Shown: piece by piece, positions 8,115-17,721 of the stretch
How positions within the stretch are numbered: position 1 is the stretch's first letter
How the letters are laid out: each line of letters begins with the position of its first letter
Assembly (NCBI RefSeq): GCF_001693385.1
Contig: NZ_CP016428.1
Coordinates: 2,356,001-2,420,000 of the forward strand
Reading direction: 5' to 3'
Source: Bradyrhizobium icense
GTDB lineage: Bacteria; Pseudomonadota; Alphaproteobacteria; Rhizobiales; Xanthobacteraceae
DNA length: 64,000 bases
Notes under the pieces: generated by a model
What the model saw: only the letters and a program-made list of their open reading frames with translations
Told to the model about the DNA's origin: nothing
The model's database searches: none
Made by a program: the position numbers and the translations under genes

Positions 8115-9698
8115 TCAGTGCTTTTGCAGGAAGGCCTGCGCCTCGGTAACTTCAGTGCGCTCCTTGTCGGCACCCTCGGCGATCGCGACGACCTTGCCGT
8201 AATACTCCCGCGCCTTGGTGAGGTCGCCGGACTTTTCGGCAGCCATGGCCGCACCCGCATAGGCCCCGAGTCGATTGGGCTCCTTCCTGAGCGTCGCGTC
8301 GAAAGCGGCGAACGCTTCCTTGGGCATGCCACGCTCAAGCAGCATGGAGCCGTACAACTCGCGCGCCGGCTTCGGAACGCCCGGAGTCACCGGATGCTTT
8401 TCTGTCTTGTCCTCGGCATTGGCGGCCGCGCTCATCGCGGCCAGCGCGTCGTCCTGCCTGCCTTCGGCATAGAGAACCCAGGCGGCCGCGACCTGCCTCT
8501 GGATCTCCGCCTGCTCCGACCAATAGGCGTCCTTTGCCGCACGCAACTTGTCGCGCAGCTCGACGAGCTTGGCGATGTCGGCCTTGGCGGCTTCGGGATC
8601 GCCCGAGCGGGCCGCCCCGAGCGCACGTACGCCATGGGTAATCGCCTGTACCTGAGCCAGCGGGCTGGGGCGGACCTGAAGATTCGCAGCCGCCTTCCAG
8701 TCGCCGCGTTCCACCGCGTAACGTGCCGGCGAGATCGCCAGCGCGTAAGGCCCGGGCAGGAAGGTCTCGGTAAAGCCGGTGATCGCCGTCATTTCGTTGA
8801 TGATGGCCTTGGCTTTGTCGTCCTGCCCGAGCTGCAAGTAGGCATAGACCTGATAGTCCATGGCGTGCAACTGATCGTGGAGGTCTCCGGACTCTTTGGC
8901 CACGCGCGCGGCCTCGGCGTTCGATGCGATCGATTCAGTCCAATAGCCGACGCGGGTGAAAATGTGCGACGGCATATGCTGCGCATGGGGCGAAGCCGGC
9001 GCGATTTTGGCGTAGCGCCGCGCTGCATTGAGGCCTTTCTCGGCAATCGGCGGATAGTCGTAAAGATGGATCAGGTAATGCGAGACGCCGGGATGTTGCG
9101 GCTGACGTTCTGCAATCGGCTCCAGGATCGCGGCGCCCTTGAGCTGGCTGGCGTAGGTCTTGTCGGCAGGCGATGCCGAAGTATTGAGCGCGAGGGCATA
9201 ATGGATCTGTGCCTCGTCGTCGCTGGGATAGCGCTGCGCCAGTTGCTCCATCGCCTTCGCATAGGCCTGAATGCGGGTACGGTGATCGACCTTCTCGTGG
9301 TCGGCATACATGACGGCGAGCGCGTCGATATAGTCACGCTCGCGTTGGGTCTTGACGCCGACGGCCTTGCCCTTCGCGATCATGGCCGCGCCATCGGCGA
9401 GATTCTTTGCGGGCGGCGAAACGTGGGGATTCCACAGCAAGCTTAGCGCGATGCCCCAATAGGCAATGCCGCATTCGGGGTCGGCCTTCAGCGTATCTTC
9501 GAACACCTTTTGCGAGGCGCGATACCAGAACGAGTGCTGATAGAGCATCCCCTGGTTAAAGAGCTTCTGCGCTTCCGGTTTGCACGATGTTTCGAAATTC
9601 ACCGTACCGAGCTTGTCGTCTGATTGTGCCAATGCGGGGTGCGCGAGCGAAAATCCAGCCGCCGCTATGGCGGCAACCGCGAATGATGTTTTGTTCAT
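8115..9698 (-). CDS. exported tetratricopeptide-repeat protein
   Basis: 527 residues. A signal peptide (MNKTSFAVAAIAAAGFSLAHPALA) is followed by TPR-like helical repeats through most of the length, ending with a clear TPR pair near 430-515 (PKEAFAAFDATLRKEPNRLG). The start is the ATG at 9698, which has GGAG at good spacing; a 13-residue upstream extension is excluded. Likely periplasmic scaffold or interaction protein; no specific partner can be named. It lies upstream of a small secreted protein on the same strand. Confidence 0.8.
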   Translation of the reverse strand: MNKTSFAVAAIAAAGFSLAHPALAQSDDKLGTVNFETSCKPEAQKLFNQGMLYQHSFWYRASQKVFEDTLKADPECGIAYWGIALSLLWNPHVSPPAKNLADGAAMIAKGKAVGVKTQRERDYIDALAVMYADHEKVDHRTRIQAYAKAMEQLAQRYPSDDEAQIHYALALNTSASPADKTYASQLKGAAILEPIAERQPQHPGVSHYLIHLYDYPPIAEKGLNAARRYAKIAPASPHAQHMPSHIFTRVGYWTESIASNAEAARVAKESGDLHDQLHAMDYQVYAYLQLGQDDKAKAIINEMTAITGFTETFLPGPYALAISPARYAVERGDWKAAANLQVRPSPLAQVQAITHGVRALGAARSGDPEAAKADIAKLVELRDKLRAAKDAYWSEQAEIQRQVAAAWVLYAEGRQDDALAAMSAAANAEDKTEKHPVTPGVPKPARELYGSMLLERGMPKEAFAAFDATLRKEPNRLGAYAGAAMAAEKSGDLTKAREYYGKVVAIAEGADKERTEVTEAQAFLQKH

Positions 9699-9825
9699 GA
9701 TAAAGCTCCAAGGCAGGATTAAATACCGACAGAGCACGCTCAGAGATTATGCGGATTTCATGAGGCCTGCCATGCTTTTCTATCTGGCACTGCAGGGCAC
9801 GTCAGGGATGCTTACACTTGTTGGG

Positions 9826-9908
9826 GACGCTTGAGGACGAGACCAGCATCCTCAACATCGTGGTGTGGCCAAGGTGATGGAGTAGTACCGCAAAGAGGTG
9901 ATGGGCTG
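9826..9908 (+). pseudogene. dnaE2 C-terminal fragment (decayed duplicate)
   Basis: About 83 bp closely match dnaE2 positions 7319-7402 (the OB-fold stretch TLEDETGIANIVVWPKVMEQ). A one-base deletion (GGCCCAAGG to GGCCAAGG), a CAG to TAG nonsense change and scattered substitutions make it non-coding. The rest of the 9699-10121 gap shows no other gene. Confidence 0.8.
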
Positions 9909-10121
9909 CCCTTTTGAAGTGATCCGATTGAGGGAACCGGGATTTCGGATGCGCGTTCACTTCATATGACCTGCGGAGCGCGCTTTGCGCATCAGGGCTT
10001 CCGATTACGTCAACGCTGCCCGGCACCGGATCCTGCGCTCCAGCCGTAACAGTCAGGTTCACCTGCGAGTGGGCCGCCTGGTTGTGACTGTTTCGTCGCG
10101 CGAGCCTTTGAGCGACTTACC

Positions 10122-11507
10122 ATGGTGCACTTTCTTTACAGGCTCATTATCGTAGCATTGCTCGCCCTCGGCTCCGGGGCAGCACTTGGACAAGCGAGCG
10201 AGCCGGCGAATGTCGCCATTCTTCTGGATGTGAATGGAGCGATTGGGCCAGCGACTTCTGAATATATCCGCAATGGATTTGAGGAGGCGCGTGGGCGCCA
10301 GGCGAAGCTCATCGTGCTGAGACTGAATACGCCTGGTGGTCTCGACCCCTCAATGCGCGAGATCATAGGAGAGATACTTAAGTCCCCCATTCCCGTGGTC
10401 TCCTACGTAAGCCCGAGCGGTGGGCGAGCTGCCAGCGCCGGCACCTACATTGTTTATGCCAGCCACCTGGCCGCGATGGCGCCGAGCACGCATCTCGGTG
10501 CCGCCACGCCTGTCCAGCTTGGCGGCGGTGGCTCCATCTGGCGCCCCGATGACAAGAAAGACGATGACAAGAAAGACGGCGACAAGAAAGGAGCTCCGTC
10601 GCCGGCCAATGCAGGCGAGGCGAAGGCGATCAATGATGCGGTTGCCTACATCAGGGGACTGGCAGAGCTGCGGGGAAGAAATGCTTCCTGGGCGGAGAAA
10701 GCCGTCCGGGAAGCCGCCACTCTCACCGCGAGCGAGGCCCAGTCGCAGCGTGTCATCGAGATTGTTGCGAAGGACTTATCCGATCTGTTGTCCCAGGCCG
10801 AGGGCCGAACCGTAACGATCAACGATCAACAGGTCGGGCTGCATACCGGGAGCCTGAGCACAACGGCAATCGAGCCCGATTGGCGCAACCGCATTCTGGC
10901 CACGATTACCAATCCTAACGTCGCTTACTTACTTATGCTGATCGGACTCTACGGACTTCTATTCGAGTTCATCAGTCCAGGCGCCGTTTTCCCGGGAGTG
11001 ATCGGCGGAATCGCTCTGCTGGTCGGTCTCTACGCCTTGAATCTCCTGCCAATCAGCTACGCCGGTGCCGGCCTGCTGCTGCTCGGCATTGCGCTGATGG
11101 TTGCAGAAGCGTTTCTCCCCTCGTTTGGCGTGCTCGGAATTGGCGGCGTGATCTCGTTCGCTGTTGGCTCGCTGTTCCTGTTTCGCGGCGACGTGCCGGG
11201 TTTCCAGCTCTCGTGGCCGGTCGTCATCACGGCCACCGCCGCCAGTGCCGGATTTCTGGTGATTGCACTCGCCGCCGCCTGGCGGGCGCATCGGCGCGAC
11301 GTGGTCACGGGCGAGGGGGTTCTGCTGCGCAGCGCGGGGCAGGTGCTGTGGTGGGCGGACGGCAAAGGCGAGGTCCTAGTCCTGGGAGAACGTTGGGCAG
11401 CGAAATCGAAAAGCGAGTTCACCCCGGGCGATCGCGTGCGTGTTCTCGAACGTCAAAACCTGAAACTGCTCGTCGAGCCGGATTCTGATGCCCCACGGAA
11501 ATCATGA
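10122..11507 (+). CDS. NfeD-family membrane-bound serine protease (long form)
   Basis: 461 residues: signal peptide or N-terminal helix, ClpP-class serine protease domain (residues about 28-250), four or five membrane helices (about 270-390) and a C-terminal OB-like NfeD domain. The catalytic Ser is in ASAGT (Ser105) and the likely general-base Lys is Lys193 in [11 protein letters not shown], matching the Ser-Lys dyad of archaeal homologues. An Asp/Lys-rich tandem repeat interrupts the protease domain between them. The partner slipin gene starts 12 nt after; characterised pairs cleave the C-terminal region of the slipin or stomatin. Confidence 0.88.
   Translation: MVHFLYRLIIVALLALGSGAALGQASEPANVAILLDVNGAIGPATSEYIRNGFEEARGRQAKLIVLRLNTPGGLDPSMREIIGEILKSPIPVVSYVSPSGGRAASAGTYIVYASHLAAMAPSTHLGAATPVQLGGGGSIWRPDDKKDDDKKDGDKKGAPSPANAGEAKAINDAVAYIRGLAELRGRNASWAEKAVREAATLTASEAQSQRVIEIVAKDLSDLLSQAEGRTVTINDQQVGLHTGSLSTTAIEPDWRNRILATITNPNVAYLLMLIGLYGLLFEFISPGAVFPGVIGGIALLVGLYALNLLPISYAGAGLLLLGIALMVAEAFLPSFGVLGIGGVISFAVGSLFLFRGDVPGFQLSWPVVITATAASAGFLVIALAAAWRAHRRDVVTGEGVLLRSAGQVLWWADGKGEVLVLGERWAAKSKSEFTPGDRVRVLERQNLKLLVEPDSDAPRKS
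10548..10592 (+). repeat. three 15-bp tandem repeats in the NfeD gene
   Basis: Two exact copies of GATGACAAGAAAGAC and one diverged copy (GGCGACAAGAAAGGA), coding for [15 protein letters not shown]. In-frame expansion or contraction would change loop length without breaking the gene. Confidence 0.85.
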
Positions 11508-11518
11508 GGAGTGAAACC

Positions 11519-12334
11519 ATGCCGACATTCGTAACAGACACCCTCCCGTTGATCGTGATCGGAGCCGTGATCATTGCGGTGGTCCTGTCGGCGATTCGGA
11601 TCATGCGGGAGTACGAGCGTGCGGTGGTCTTCACATTGGGGCGCTTTTCCGGCGTGAAAGGTCCCGGGCTCATCATATTGGTGCCGATCGTCCAGCAGCT
11701 TGTTCGAATAGATCTTCGTACACTCGTGCTGGATGTTCCAAGCCAGGACGTGATTTCTCGAGACAATGTCTCGGTAAAGGTCAATGCGGTTATCTACTTC
11801 CGCGTGGTAGATGCGGACAAAGCCGTTATCCAGGTAGAAAACTTCATGGCGGCTACCAGCCAGTTGGCACAGACCACGCTCAGGTCCGTGCTCGGCAAGC
11901 ACGAACTGGATGAAATGCTGGCAGAGAGGGACAAGCTCAATCGAGACATTCAGGAAATTCTCGACAGCCAGACCGATGCGTGGGGCATCAAGGTCGCGAA
12001 TGTCGAAATCAAGCACGTCGATATCAACGAGAGCATGATTCGTGCCATCGCTCGTCAAGCCGAGGCCGAGCGGTACCGCCGCGCACGAATCATAGGCGCC
12101 GAAGCCGAGCAGCAGGCCGCCGAGAAACTGGTGGAAGCAGGCGAGATGCTCGCAAGGAGGCCGGAGTCCATGCAATTGCGTTACCTGTCGACGCTGCAGG
12201 ACATTGCGGGCGAGAAGAATTCGACGATCGTGTTCCCGGTGCCTGTGGAGTTTCTTCAAGCCCTGGCAGCGCCGGCGAGAATACAGCGCGAAACCGCAAA
12301 TCGCCGGCGGGGATCAGAAGCTGCCCAGGCGTGA
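11519..12334 (+). CDS. slipin / SPFH-domain membrane protein
   Basis: 271 residues: one N-terminal membrane helix ([20 protein letters not shown]) then an SPFH/stomatin domain with signature [20 protein letters not shown] and a helical C-terminal coiled region rich in [10 protein letters not shown]. Forms the standard slipin partner of the upstream NfeD protease in a membrane-microdomain complex. I choose the ATG at 11519, preceded by AGGAG; an ATG at 11504 overlaps the nfeD stop and would add five residues. Confidence 0.88.
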   Translation: MPTFVTDTLPLIVIGAVIIAVVLSAIRIMREYERAVVFTLGRFSGVKGPGLIILVPIVQQLVRIDLRTLVLDVPSQDVISRDNVSVKVNAVIYFRVVDADKAVIQVENFMAATSQLAQTTLRSVLGKHELDEMLAERDKLNRDIQEILDSQTDAWGIKVANVEIKHVDINESMIRAIARQAEAERYRRARIIGAEAEQQAAEKLVEAGEMLARRPESMQLRYLSTLQDIAGEKNSTIVFPVPVEFLQALAAPARIQRETANRRRGSEAAQA

Positions 12335-12400
12335 CGCTCTTCCGGTTCGCCCGAGATCGGAAGCCAACCCTGGCGGCCTCTTTCGCTTGGATACGTCCGC

Positions 12401-12616
12401 CTACCAGTAGATCAATCCGCTTCGCGCCGTCCCGGCTCCGCTTTTCGCAAATGCTGCTGCAAGTCTCTGCTTTTCGGCGCAGTGTGCAGCGAGCGTTTCG
12501 TACAGCCTTGCCTCCACGAATGGGGCGTGTTCCCTGGGGCTGGATGCCGCATTAGCGGTCGCTGATATCAGGGCACTGATTTGGCGTATCAGCAGATCGT
12601 CTGTCGATGGCTGCAT
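12401..12616 (-). CDS. small hypothetical protein
   Basis: 71 residues, mostly helical, beginning MQPSTDDLLIRQISALI and ending SGLIYW, with GAAGAGG just upstream of the ATG. No family recognised. A 33-residue upstream extension exists but lacks a better ribosome-binding site. It is convergent with the slipin gene. Confidence 0.5.
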   Translation of the reverse strand: MQPSTDDLLIRQISALISATANAASSPREHAPFVEARLYETLAAHCAEKQRLAAAFAKSGAGTARSGLIYW

Positions 12617-12974
12617 GTCCTCTTCCCTCGATCTTGATCCCGATTGAATTCCCGATGTCGGTTCACGGCAAGTCACACGCCTTAGATGTTGGCTGCGACA
12701 GACTGCTCGCGCCACTGGTGTTCAGTGCGAGAGGTGAACCCTGCGCATGTCCTTTAACCGCGCCAGGCAATATTCCCTATACAGTATGTTGATGAGGTTC
12801 CACATGATCGAACTCCAGGTTTGATCATTGCGTTACTTTACTATCATGTTGTTTCCGGATTTTTTCGTCAGCCCGGAAAATGACTTCGCCAGAGGGTGGA
12901 ATAACGCGGGCAACGAAATACCTTCACGGCGCCGTGACTGTTATTCCCGTTTGCGCCCGCAGCGCCCCCGGCCC
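12617..12974. other. intergenic region without a recognised gene
   Basis: Between a small hypothetical gene and the mgtC-like gene. I see no convincing ORF. It holds a TTTTCCGG...CCGGAAA hairpin near 12852-12881 and the short palindrome TCACGGCGCCGTGA, which could serve transcription ending downstream of the leftward mgtC-like gene. Confidence 0.4.
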
Positions 12975-13406
12975 TCAATCCATCTTGGTATCTTTTTCAT
13001 CCTTAACCAGCGTCAGCAGCGTCAACGTCAGGAACGTAAGCACCGCGATCGTCACCGCGACGTCATAGCTGCCTAACCCGACGGAGAGGCCGATCGCGCC
13101 GGTGGCCCACAAGCTCGCAGCCGTCGCCGTGCCTTGCACGGTCGTGCCGTGCTTGAGGATCGCGCCGCCGCCAATGAAGCCGATGCCGGTGATCACACCC
13201 TCGATCACCTTCGACATGCCATCGGGAGAATTCACCATCAACTGTTCGCTGGCCTGCACGAAACCGCAGCTTGCCAGCGCCACTAGCGGGAACGTTCGCA
13301 GGCCTGCGCTGCGCGCCCATTTTTCGCGATCCCACCCGATCGGTATCGCCAGCACGAACGCCGCTGCCAGCGTGAGAAAATGGATGCCTATCTGAGTCCA
13401 GTCCAA
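12975..13406 (-). CDS. MgtC/SapB-family membrane protein
   Basis: About 143 residues with four membrane helices and the MgtC/SapB signature: IGWDREK near the N-terminus, AGLRTFPLVALASCGF, GIGFIGGGAILKHG, then TAASLWATGAIGLSVGLG. Proteins of this family include the virulence-related MgtC and poorly characterised inner-membrane relatives. The start is probably the TTG at 13406 (giving M-D-W-T-Q-I-G), preceded by GAAGG; an in-frame ATG at 13466 would add 20 atypical residues. Confidence 0.85.
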   Translation of the reverse strand: MDWTQIGIHFLTLAAAFVLAIPIGWDREKWARSAGLRTFPLVALASCGFVQASEQLMVNSPDGMSKVIEGVITGIGFIGGGAILKHGTTVQGTATAASLWATGAIGLSVGLGSYDVAVTIAVLTFLTLTLLTLVKDEKDTKMD

Positions 13407-13499
13407 AACACGCCCTTCTGAAAACAAAAGCCGGGCTACCCGCGACGCATGCGGGTAACGCGGCAATGCGGCGTAAAGTTTCAGCGCGGCGCGGTTGTG

Positions 13500-14417
13500 C
13501 TACCGGGTGCTGCCGAGGACGGCCGTGCCCGGCGCTGCGCTCGTGATCGCGGCTTCGGTCCGGTACTGCGGCAAACGATGTTCGAGCGAATAGAAGACGC
13601 ACAGCGCAAGGCTGGACCAGACGGCCAGGCTGAAATAGAGCGACATCCAGGCAATCTCGTCCTTCCACTCGGCAAGGTCGTGCGTCACGACCCAGCGCGT
13701 GCTGACGTCGCGCAGGCCTTCGCGCGGCGTCAGGCGCTTGTCGCCATCGGCGTCGCCGGTCCGCCAGCGCTTCAGGTACATCGGGACGTCGATCGTCATC
13801 AGAAACGCCAGGAAGCCGACAATGCCCGCGATGGCGACGGCCAGGCCCACGCGAATCGCGCCGTTGAATTCCGGAAGCAGGCGACAAAGGCCGACGCCGA
13901 TGGCGAAGAAGGCGACCGCCCACAGTGAATTTTCGATGGCATTGCCGAGATAATTCCTGGTCAGCACCGCATACCACGAGAGGCATTCGGCGATCAGGAT
14001 CAGCGGGACGATCACCCACGCGACATTCACGGCCGTTTCCGCGCCGGTCATCGTGCCGAGCTGGTGCAGGATAATGGCCCATTGCGCCACGAAGCAGATC
14101 TCGGCCACGGTCGCCACGGAACGTCCGACCATGACGCTCGACAGCCAGGTGTCGAACAGGCAGATCCGCTGAACGTCGGCGCGCGGCAGGAACGACCTGA
14201 AGGCGCAGCCGAACACATAGGCCGCACAAAACAGCAGCATGATCCCGATACTGGACGTGCCGCCGGCAGCGCTGGTGGGCTGGACGGGCAGCTCGCGATA
14301 CAGCACGAACCACACGGCGATGTTGACGCCGCTCACCAGCGTCAGCAGGCCCCACCACCAGGACACGGGATTTGACCAGGCAAGGGAACCTGACCGTGCT
14401 TGCCATTCCAAGCTCAT
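13500..14417 (-). CDS. multi-pass membrane protein of unknown function
   Basis: 305 residues with about seven hydrophobic helices and a charged loop near residues 215-245 (RWRTGDADGDKRLTPREGL), followed by a final membrane pair. No family recognised. It sits upstream of the mgtC-like gene on the same strand, but a 93-nt gap leaves cotranscription open. Confidence 0.75.
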   Translation of the reverse strand: MSLEWQARSGSLAWSNPVSWWWGLLTLVSGVNIAVWFVLYRELPVQPTSAAGGTSSIGIMLLFCAAYVFGCAFRSFLPRADVQRICLFDTWLSSVMVGRSVATVAEICFVAQWAIILHQLGTMTGAETAVNVAWVIVPLILIAECLSWYAVLTRNYLGNAIENSLWAVAFFAIGVGLCRLLPEFNGAIRVGLAVAIAGIVGFLAFLMTIDVPMYLKRWRTGDADGDKRLTPREGLRDVSTRWVVTHDLAEWKDEIAWMSLYFSLAVWSSLALCVFYSLEHRLPQYRTEAAITSAAPGTAVLGSTR

Positions 14418-14793
14418 TCACCGCTCCGCCGTAATCGAACTGACATGTGAATGTAATAATACAGTCACATACCGAAGCCAAGGCGACGAGAGTAAGGCGG
14501 GGCGGGATGGCACCCCGGCGGCGAGGAGGGCCATGAGGCGACAGACGGGCCTGCATCCTTCGAGACGCGGCAAAGCTCCTCAGGGATGAGGTCCTATGCT
14601 GGTGTTGGGGGCAAGATTTAACGCGCGGCTGCGGAATCTCCCCTCATAGTGAGGAGGCGCCAACGGGTCCGCGCGTGGCGCGGCCCGATAACAGGCTCCG
14701 CGCCGTCTCCGGACGATGCTTCGCATGGCCGGGAGAACCAATGAGGCCACGGCGGGAGCCGGATCTCTGGAGTTGCGGCGGAGACGCCGCTTC
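14418..14793. repeat. intergenic region made largely of repeat-like DNA
   Basis: No convincing gene. Positions about 14553-14592 (CATCCTTCGAGACGC...CTCCTCAGGGATGAGG) form an imperfect palindrome of a type I recall as abundant in Bradyrhizobium intergenic regions. Positions about 14637-14795 (from CCCTCATAGTGAGGAGGCGC through ATGAGGCCACGGCGGGAGCC) look like a second repeat family. Both calls rest on resemblance, not on a second copy in this window. Confidence 0.45.
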
Positions 14794-15075
14794 TCAAGAC
14801 AGGAATTTCACACCGTAGGTCTTGCCTCGGCGCCAGACCACCTCGCATGACTGGCGCGTCGTATGTTCGGGCACCAGCGCCAATTCAAAGCTGTCCCTGA
14901 CGTCGAACGCGGCATCGGTCGCGATCTTGGCGCCGCCCGGTGAGACGTCCAGGACAAAGCATTCGATCTTCGTCATCCCGTTGTCGATCGTCATCCATGT
15001 CGGCCGTTTGCGCAACTGGCGTCGCGGTTCGCGCTGCACTTTTGTCCTTTGCTCGTCGACAATCATCGTGGCCAT
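14794..15075 (-). CDS. PilZ-domain protein
   Basis: 93 residues forming a single PilZ domain. The c-di-GMP-binding signature is visible as the Arg-rich EPRRQLRKRP near residues 16-25 and DVSPGGAKI near 43-51. Such single-domain proteins are cytoplasmic c-di-GMP receptors or inactive relatives. The GGDEF protein elsewhere in this window is one possible source of the ligand. Single gene. Confidence 0.85.
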   Translation of the reverse strand: MATMIVDEQRTKVQREPRRQLRKRPTWMTIDNGMTKIECFVLDVSPGGAKIATDAAFDVRDSFELALVPEHTTRQSCEVVWRRGKTYGVKFLS

Positions 15076-15236
15076 CCGTCATTGGACCCAGGGGTCATCA
15101 AAGCCGACGCCAGAGTGACGGTAAGTTCGTAAGGTTCCCTTAGCATATCGATTCAAATTGACCGGTTCGGTTCGCGGGTTGTAAGCCGAGCTCTCGCAAC
15201 CCTGCCAGCCCAGTTTGCTGGCGCTTACTAGCGTCC

Positions 15237-16007
15237 TCAAAAATTCACGCGGTTCGAAATCGCGCCGTCGACGACGAGGTTCGAGCCGGTCGTGAACGAG
15301 GAGGCAGGGCTCGCCAGGAACACGGCTGCATTGGCGATTTCCTGCGGCGTCGCCATGCGGCCGGTCGGGTTGCGCGCCAGCGCATCCTGGTATCGCTTCG
15401 GCCTGTTCTGCTCGACCATGTTCCAGATGCCGCCCTTGAAATAGACCGTGCCCGGCGACACCACATTGACGCGGATTTTCTTATCCGCATATTGCCGCGC
15501 CAGTCCCTTGGCCATGTGGATCAGCGCCGCCTTGATCGGGCCATAGGAGCTGGCGCTATCCGCCTGCGCCGCCGAGATCGATGAAATGATGATGAAGGCC
15601 GCGTCGCCGGTCTTCTGCGCGCTCGCTTCGAGGAACGGCCGTGCCGCCTCGAATGCGTTGACCGCGCCGAGCACGTCGAGCCGGAAATTCTGCTCCCATG
15701 AGGCCGGATCGCCACCCTGCGCCATGGCGCCCGCATTGGAAAACAGCATGTCGATGCTGCCGAGCTCCCCGGCTGCGTCCGATACCCATGATTTCAGCGC
15801 GGCCGCGTCGGTGACGTCAACCGGCGCGCCGATCGCGCGCACGCCAAGCCCTTTCAACTCGGTAACGGTGGCCGCGACCTGATCCGCATTGCGGGCGCAC
15901 ACGGCGAGGCCCGAGCCTTCGCCGGCCAGCGTGTCCGCAATCGCCCGTCCGATGCCGCGCGTGCCGCCGAGCACGACGGCGTTTCTGCCCTTCAAACCCA
16001 AGTCCAT
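15237..16007 (-). CDS. short-chain dehydrogenase/reductase
   Basis: 256-residue classical SDR: Rossmann motif GGTRGIG (14-20), NAG (91-93), catalytic Ser near 142-145, Tyr155 and Lys159 (YGPIK). The N-terminus DLGLKGRNAVVLGGTRGIGR is typical of cytoplasmic NAD(P)H-dependent oxidoreductases. Substrate not predictable. Divergent from the CoA transferase gene. Confidence 0.9.
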   Translation of the reverse strand: MDLGLKGRNAVVLGGTRGIGRAIADTLAGEGSGLAVCARNADQVAATVTELKGLGVRAIGAPVDVTDAAALKSWVSDAAGELGSIDMLFSNAGAMAQGGDPASWEQNFRLDVLGAVNAFEAARPFLEASAQKTGDAAFIIISSISAAQADSASSYGPIKAALIHMAKGLARQYADKKIRVNVVSPGTVYFKGGIWNMVEQNRPKRYQDALARNPTGRMATPQEIANAAVFLASPASSFTTGSNLVVDGAISNRVNF

Positions 16008-16145
16008 TTTGTTTTTCCTTATGTGATCCGGCTATATTGTAGCGGCGACCGAGGTCACGACGAAAGCTCAAACCGAGGAAGACTCTCCCTTTCCGTCGTT
16101 CCGGGATGTTGGCAACAGGCTCGCACTGACGGGAGAGACACGCCG

Positions 16146-17540
16146 ATGCAAAGCCCCAGAGAAATCCTTTCCGATATCTGGACCTCCATCGGCGGTAGTC
16201 CGTCCGCGCTCGGTGCGCTCACGTTGACTGGCGACGAACCGCAGTTGCCGTCGTCGTTTCGTGTCGCCGCCGCGGCGCAGGTCAGCGTCGCCGCAACCGG
16301 GCTTGCAGCCGCCGAGATCTGGAGAATGCGCAGCGGAGAGGCGCAGGACGTCGCGGTGGACTTGCGCCATGCCGTGGTCGAATGCCGCAGCGAACGTTAT
16401 CTGCGCGTCGACGGCAAGCCACCGCCGCCGGCCTGGGACGCCATCGCCGGTGTCTATAAGACCCGCAATGGCTTCGTGCGGCTGCACACCAATTTTCCCC
16501 ACCACCGCGACGCCGTCTGCAAGGTGCTGAACTGCAAGCCGGAGCGTGACGCGGTGCAGGCCGCGTTGCTGCAATGGGATGGCGAGGCGTTCGAGACCGC
16601 GGCGTATGCGAGTGGCGGGGTCGTCGCCGTCATGCGCTCGCATGACGAATGGCTGGCGACACCACAGGCCAAGGCGCTCGCCGGCTTGCCGCTGATCTCA
16701 ATCACGAAGATTGGCGAAGCGCCGCTAAAGCCGTGGCCCGCAGGCGAGCGGCCGCTCGCAGGTATCCGTGTGCTTGATCTGTCGCGCGTCATCGCTGGTC
16801 CCGTTGCGGGGCGAACGCTCGCCGCACATGGCGCCGACGTGCTCTTGATCTCGGGGCCCGATTTGCCGGCGATCCCCTGGCTCGTCATCGATACCGGGCG
16901 CGGCAAGCTGACGAGCTTTGTCGAACTCAAGAGCGAGCAGGGGCGGGCGACCTTGCGCGATCTGCTGGTGCAGGCGGATATCTTTTCGCAAGGCTATCGG
17001 CCCAGCGCACTCGCCGCCCTCGGCTTCTCGCCAAAGGATGCCGCGCGCATCAATCCCGGTATCATTTACGTCACGTTGTCGGCCTATGGTCATGCCGGGC
17101 CGTGGGCGGAGCGTCGCGGCTTCGACTCGCTGGTGCAGACCGCCACCGGATTCAACCATGCCGAGGGGCAGGCGGCCGGTGTTGACGGGCCGAAGGAATT
17201 GCCGGCGCAGATGCTCGACCATGCCACCGGTTACTTCATGGCATTCGGCGCGATGATGGCCAAGGCGCGCCAGGCGCGAGAGGGCGGCAGTTGGCACGTC
17301 CAGGTGTCGCTGGCGCAGACCGGACGCTGGCTGTGGAATCTCGGGCGCGTCGCCGACGGTCTTGCGATCGAGGATTTGAAGGGGGAAGCGGTGAAGCCGT
17401 TCATCGAGGAGATGGGCTCCGGCTTCGGGCCGCTGCGGTACGTGACGCACTCGGCGCTGTTGTCGAAAACGCCAGCCTTCTGGGCGCGCCCGGCAATGCC
17501 GCTCGGCAGCTACCCGCCGCAATGGCCCGTACGCGAGTAG
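16146..17540 (+). CDS. family III CoA transferase
   Basis: 464 residues of the CaiB/BaiF class. Two related halves are seen; the second begins LAGIRVLDLSRVIAGPVAGRTLA, with the conserved Asp in RRGFDSLVQTATG expected to form the CoA-thioester intermediate. The reaction is transfer of CoA between carboxylates; substrate unknown. The start is the ATG after GGGAGAG; 41 upstream in-frame codons lack family similarity. Divergent from an SDR gene. Confidence 0.88.
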   Translation: MQSPREILSDIWTSIGGSPSALGALTLTGDEPQLPSSFRVAAAAQVSVAATGLAAAEIWRMRSGEAQDVAVDLRHAVVECRSERYLRVDGKPPPPAWDAIAGVYKTRNGFVRLHTNFPHHRDAVCKVLNCKPERDAVQAALLQWDGEAFETAAYASGGVVAVMRSHDEWLATPQAKALAGLPLISITKIGEAPLKPWPAGERPLAGIRVLDLSRVIAGPVAGRTLAAHGADVLLISGPDLPAIPWLVIDTGRGKLTSFVELKSEQGRATLRDLLVQADIFSQGYRPSALAALGFSPKDAARINPGIIYVTLSAYGHAGPWAERRGFDSLVQTATGFNHAEGQAAGVDGPKELPAQMLDHATGYFMAFGAMMAKARQAREGGSWHVQVSLAQTGRWLWNLGRVADGLAIEDLKGEAVKPFIEEMGSGFGPLRYVTHSALLSKTPAFWARPAMPLGSYPPQWPVRE

Positions 17541-17721
17541 GAGGTCCCGCTCGCTCAGGCTGCCTCTCCAAACTGCAATCGCGTCCGATACGGTATTTTC
17601 GCTTCTTGGTGATCCCGCTAGATGTGGGCACACGCCCATGTTTCCTGCCCACTCGGTTTGTGGTTGACGCAATCCGGCGGCCGTTCCTTGATAACGGCAG
17701 GGATAACCGCAGGAGCAAGCC

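Noticed and set aside
8118..9446. 442-codon open frame on the plus strand
   Set aside because: Antisense to the TPR protein, which has a signal peptide, a ribosome-binding site and repeat structure.
9802..10062. 86-codon minus-strand frame
   Set aside because: It is antisense to the dnaE2 fragment and mirrors the antisense of dnaE2 itself.
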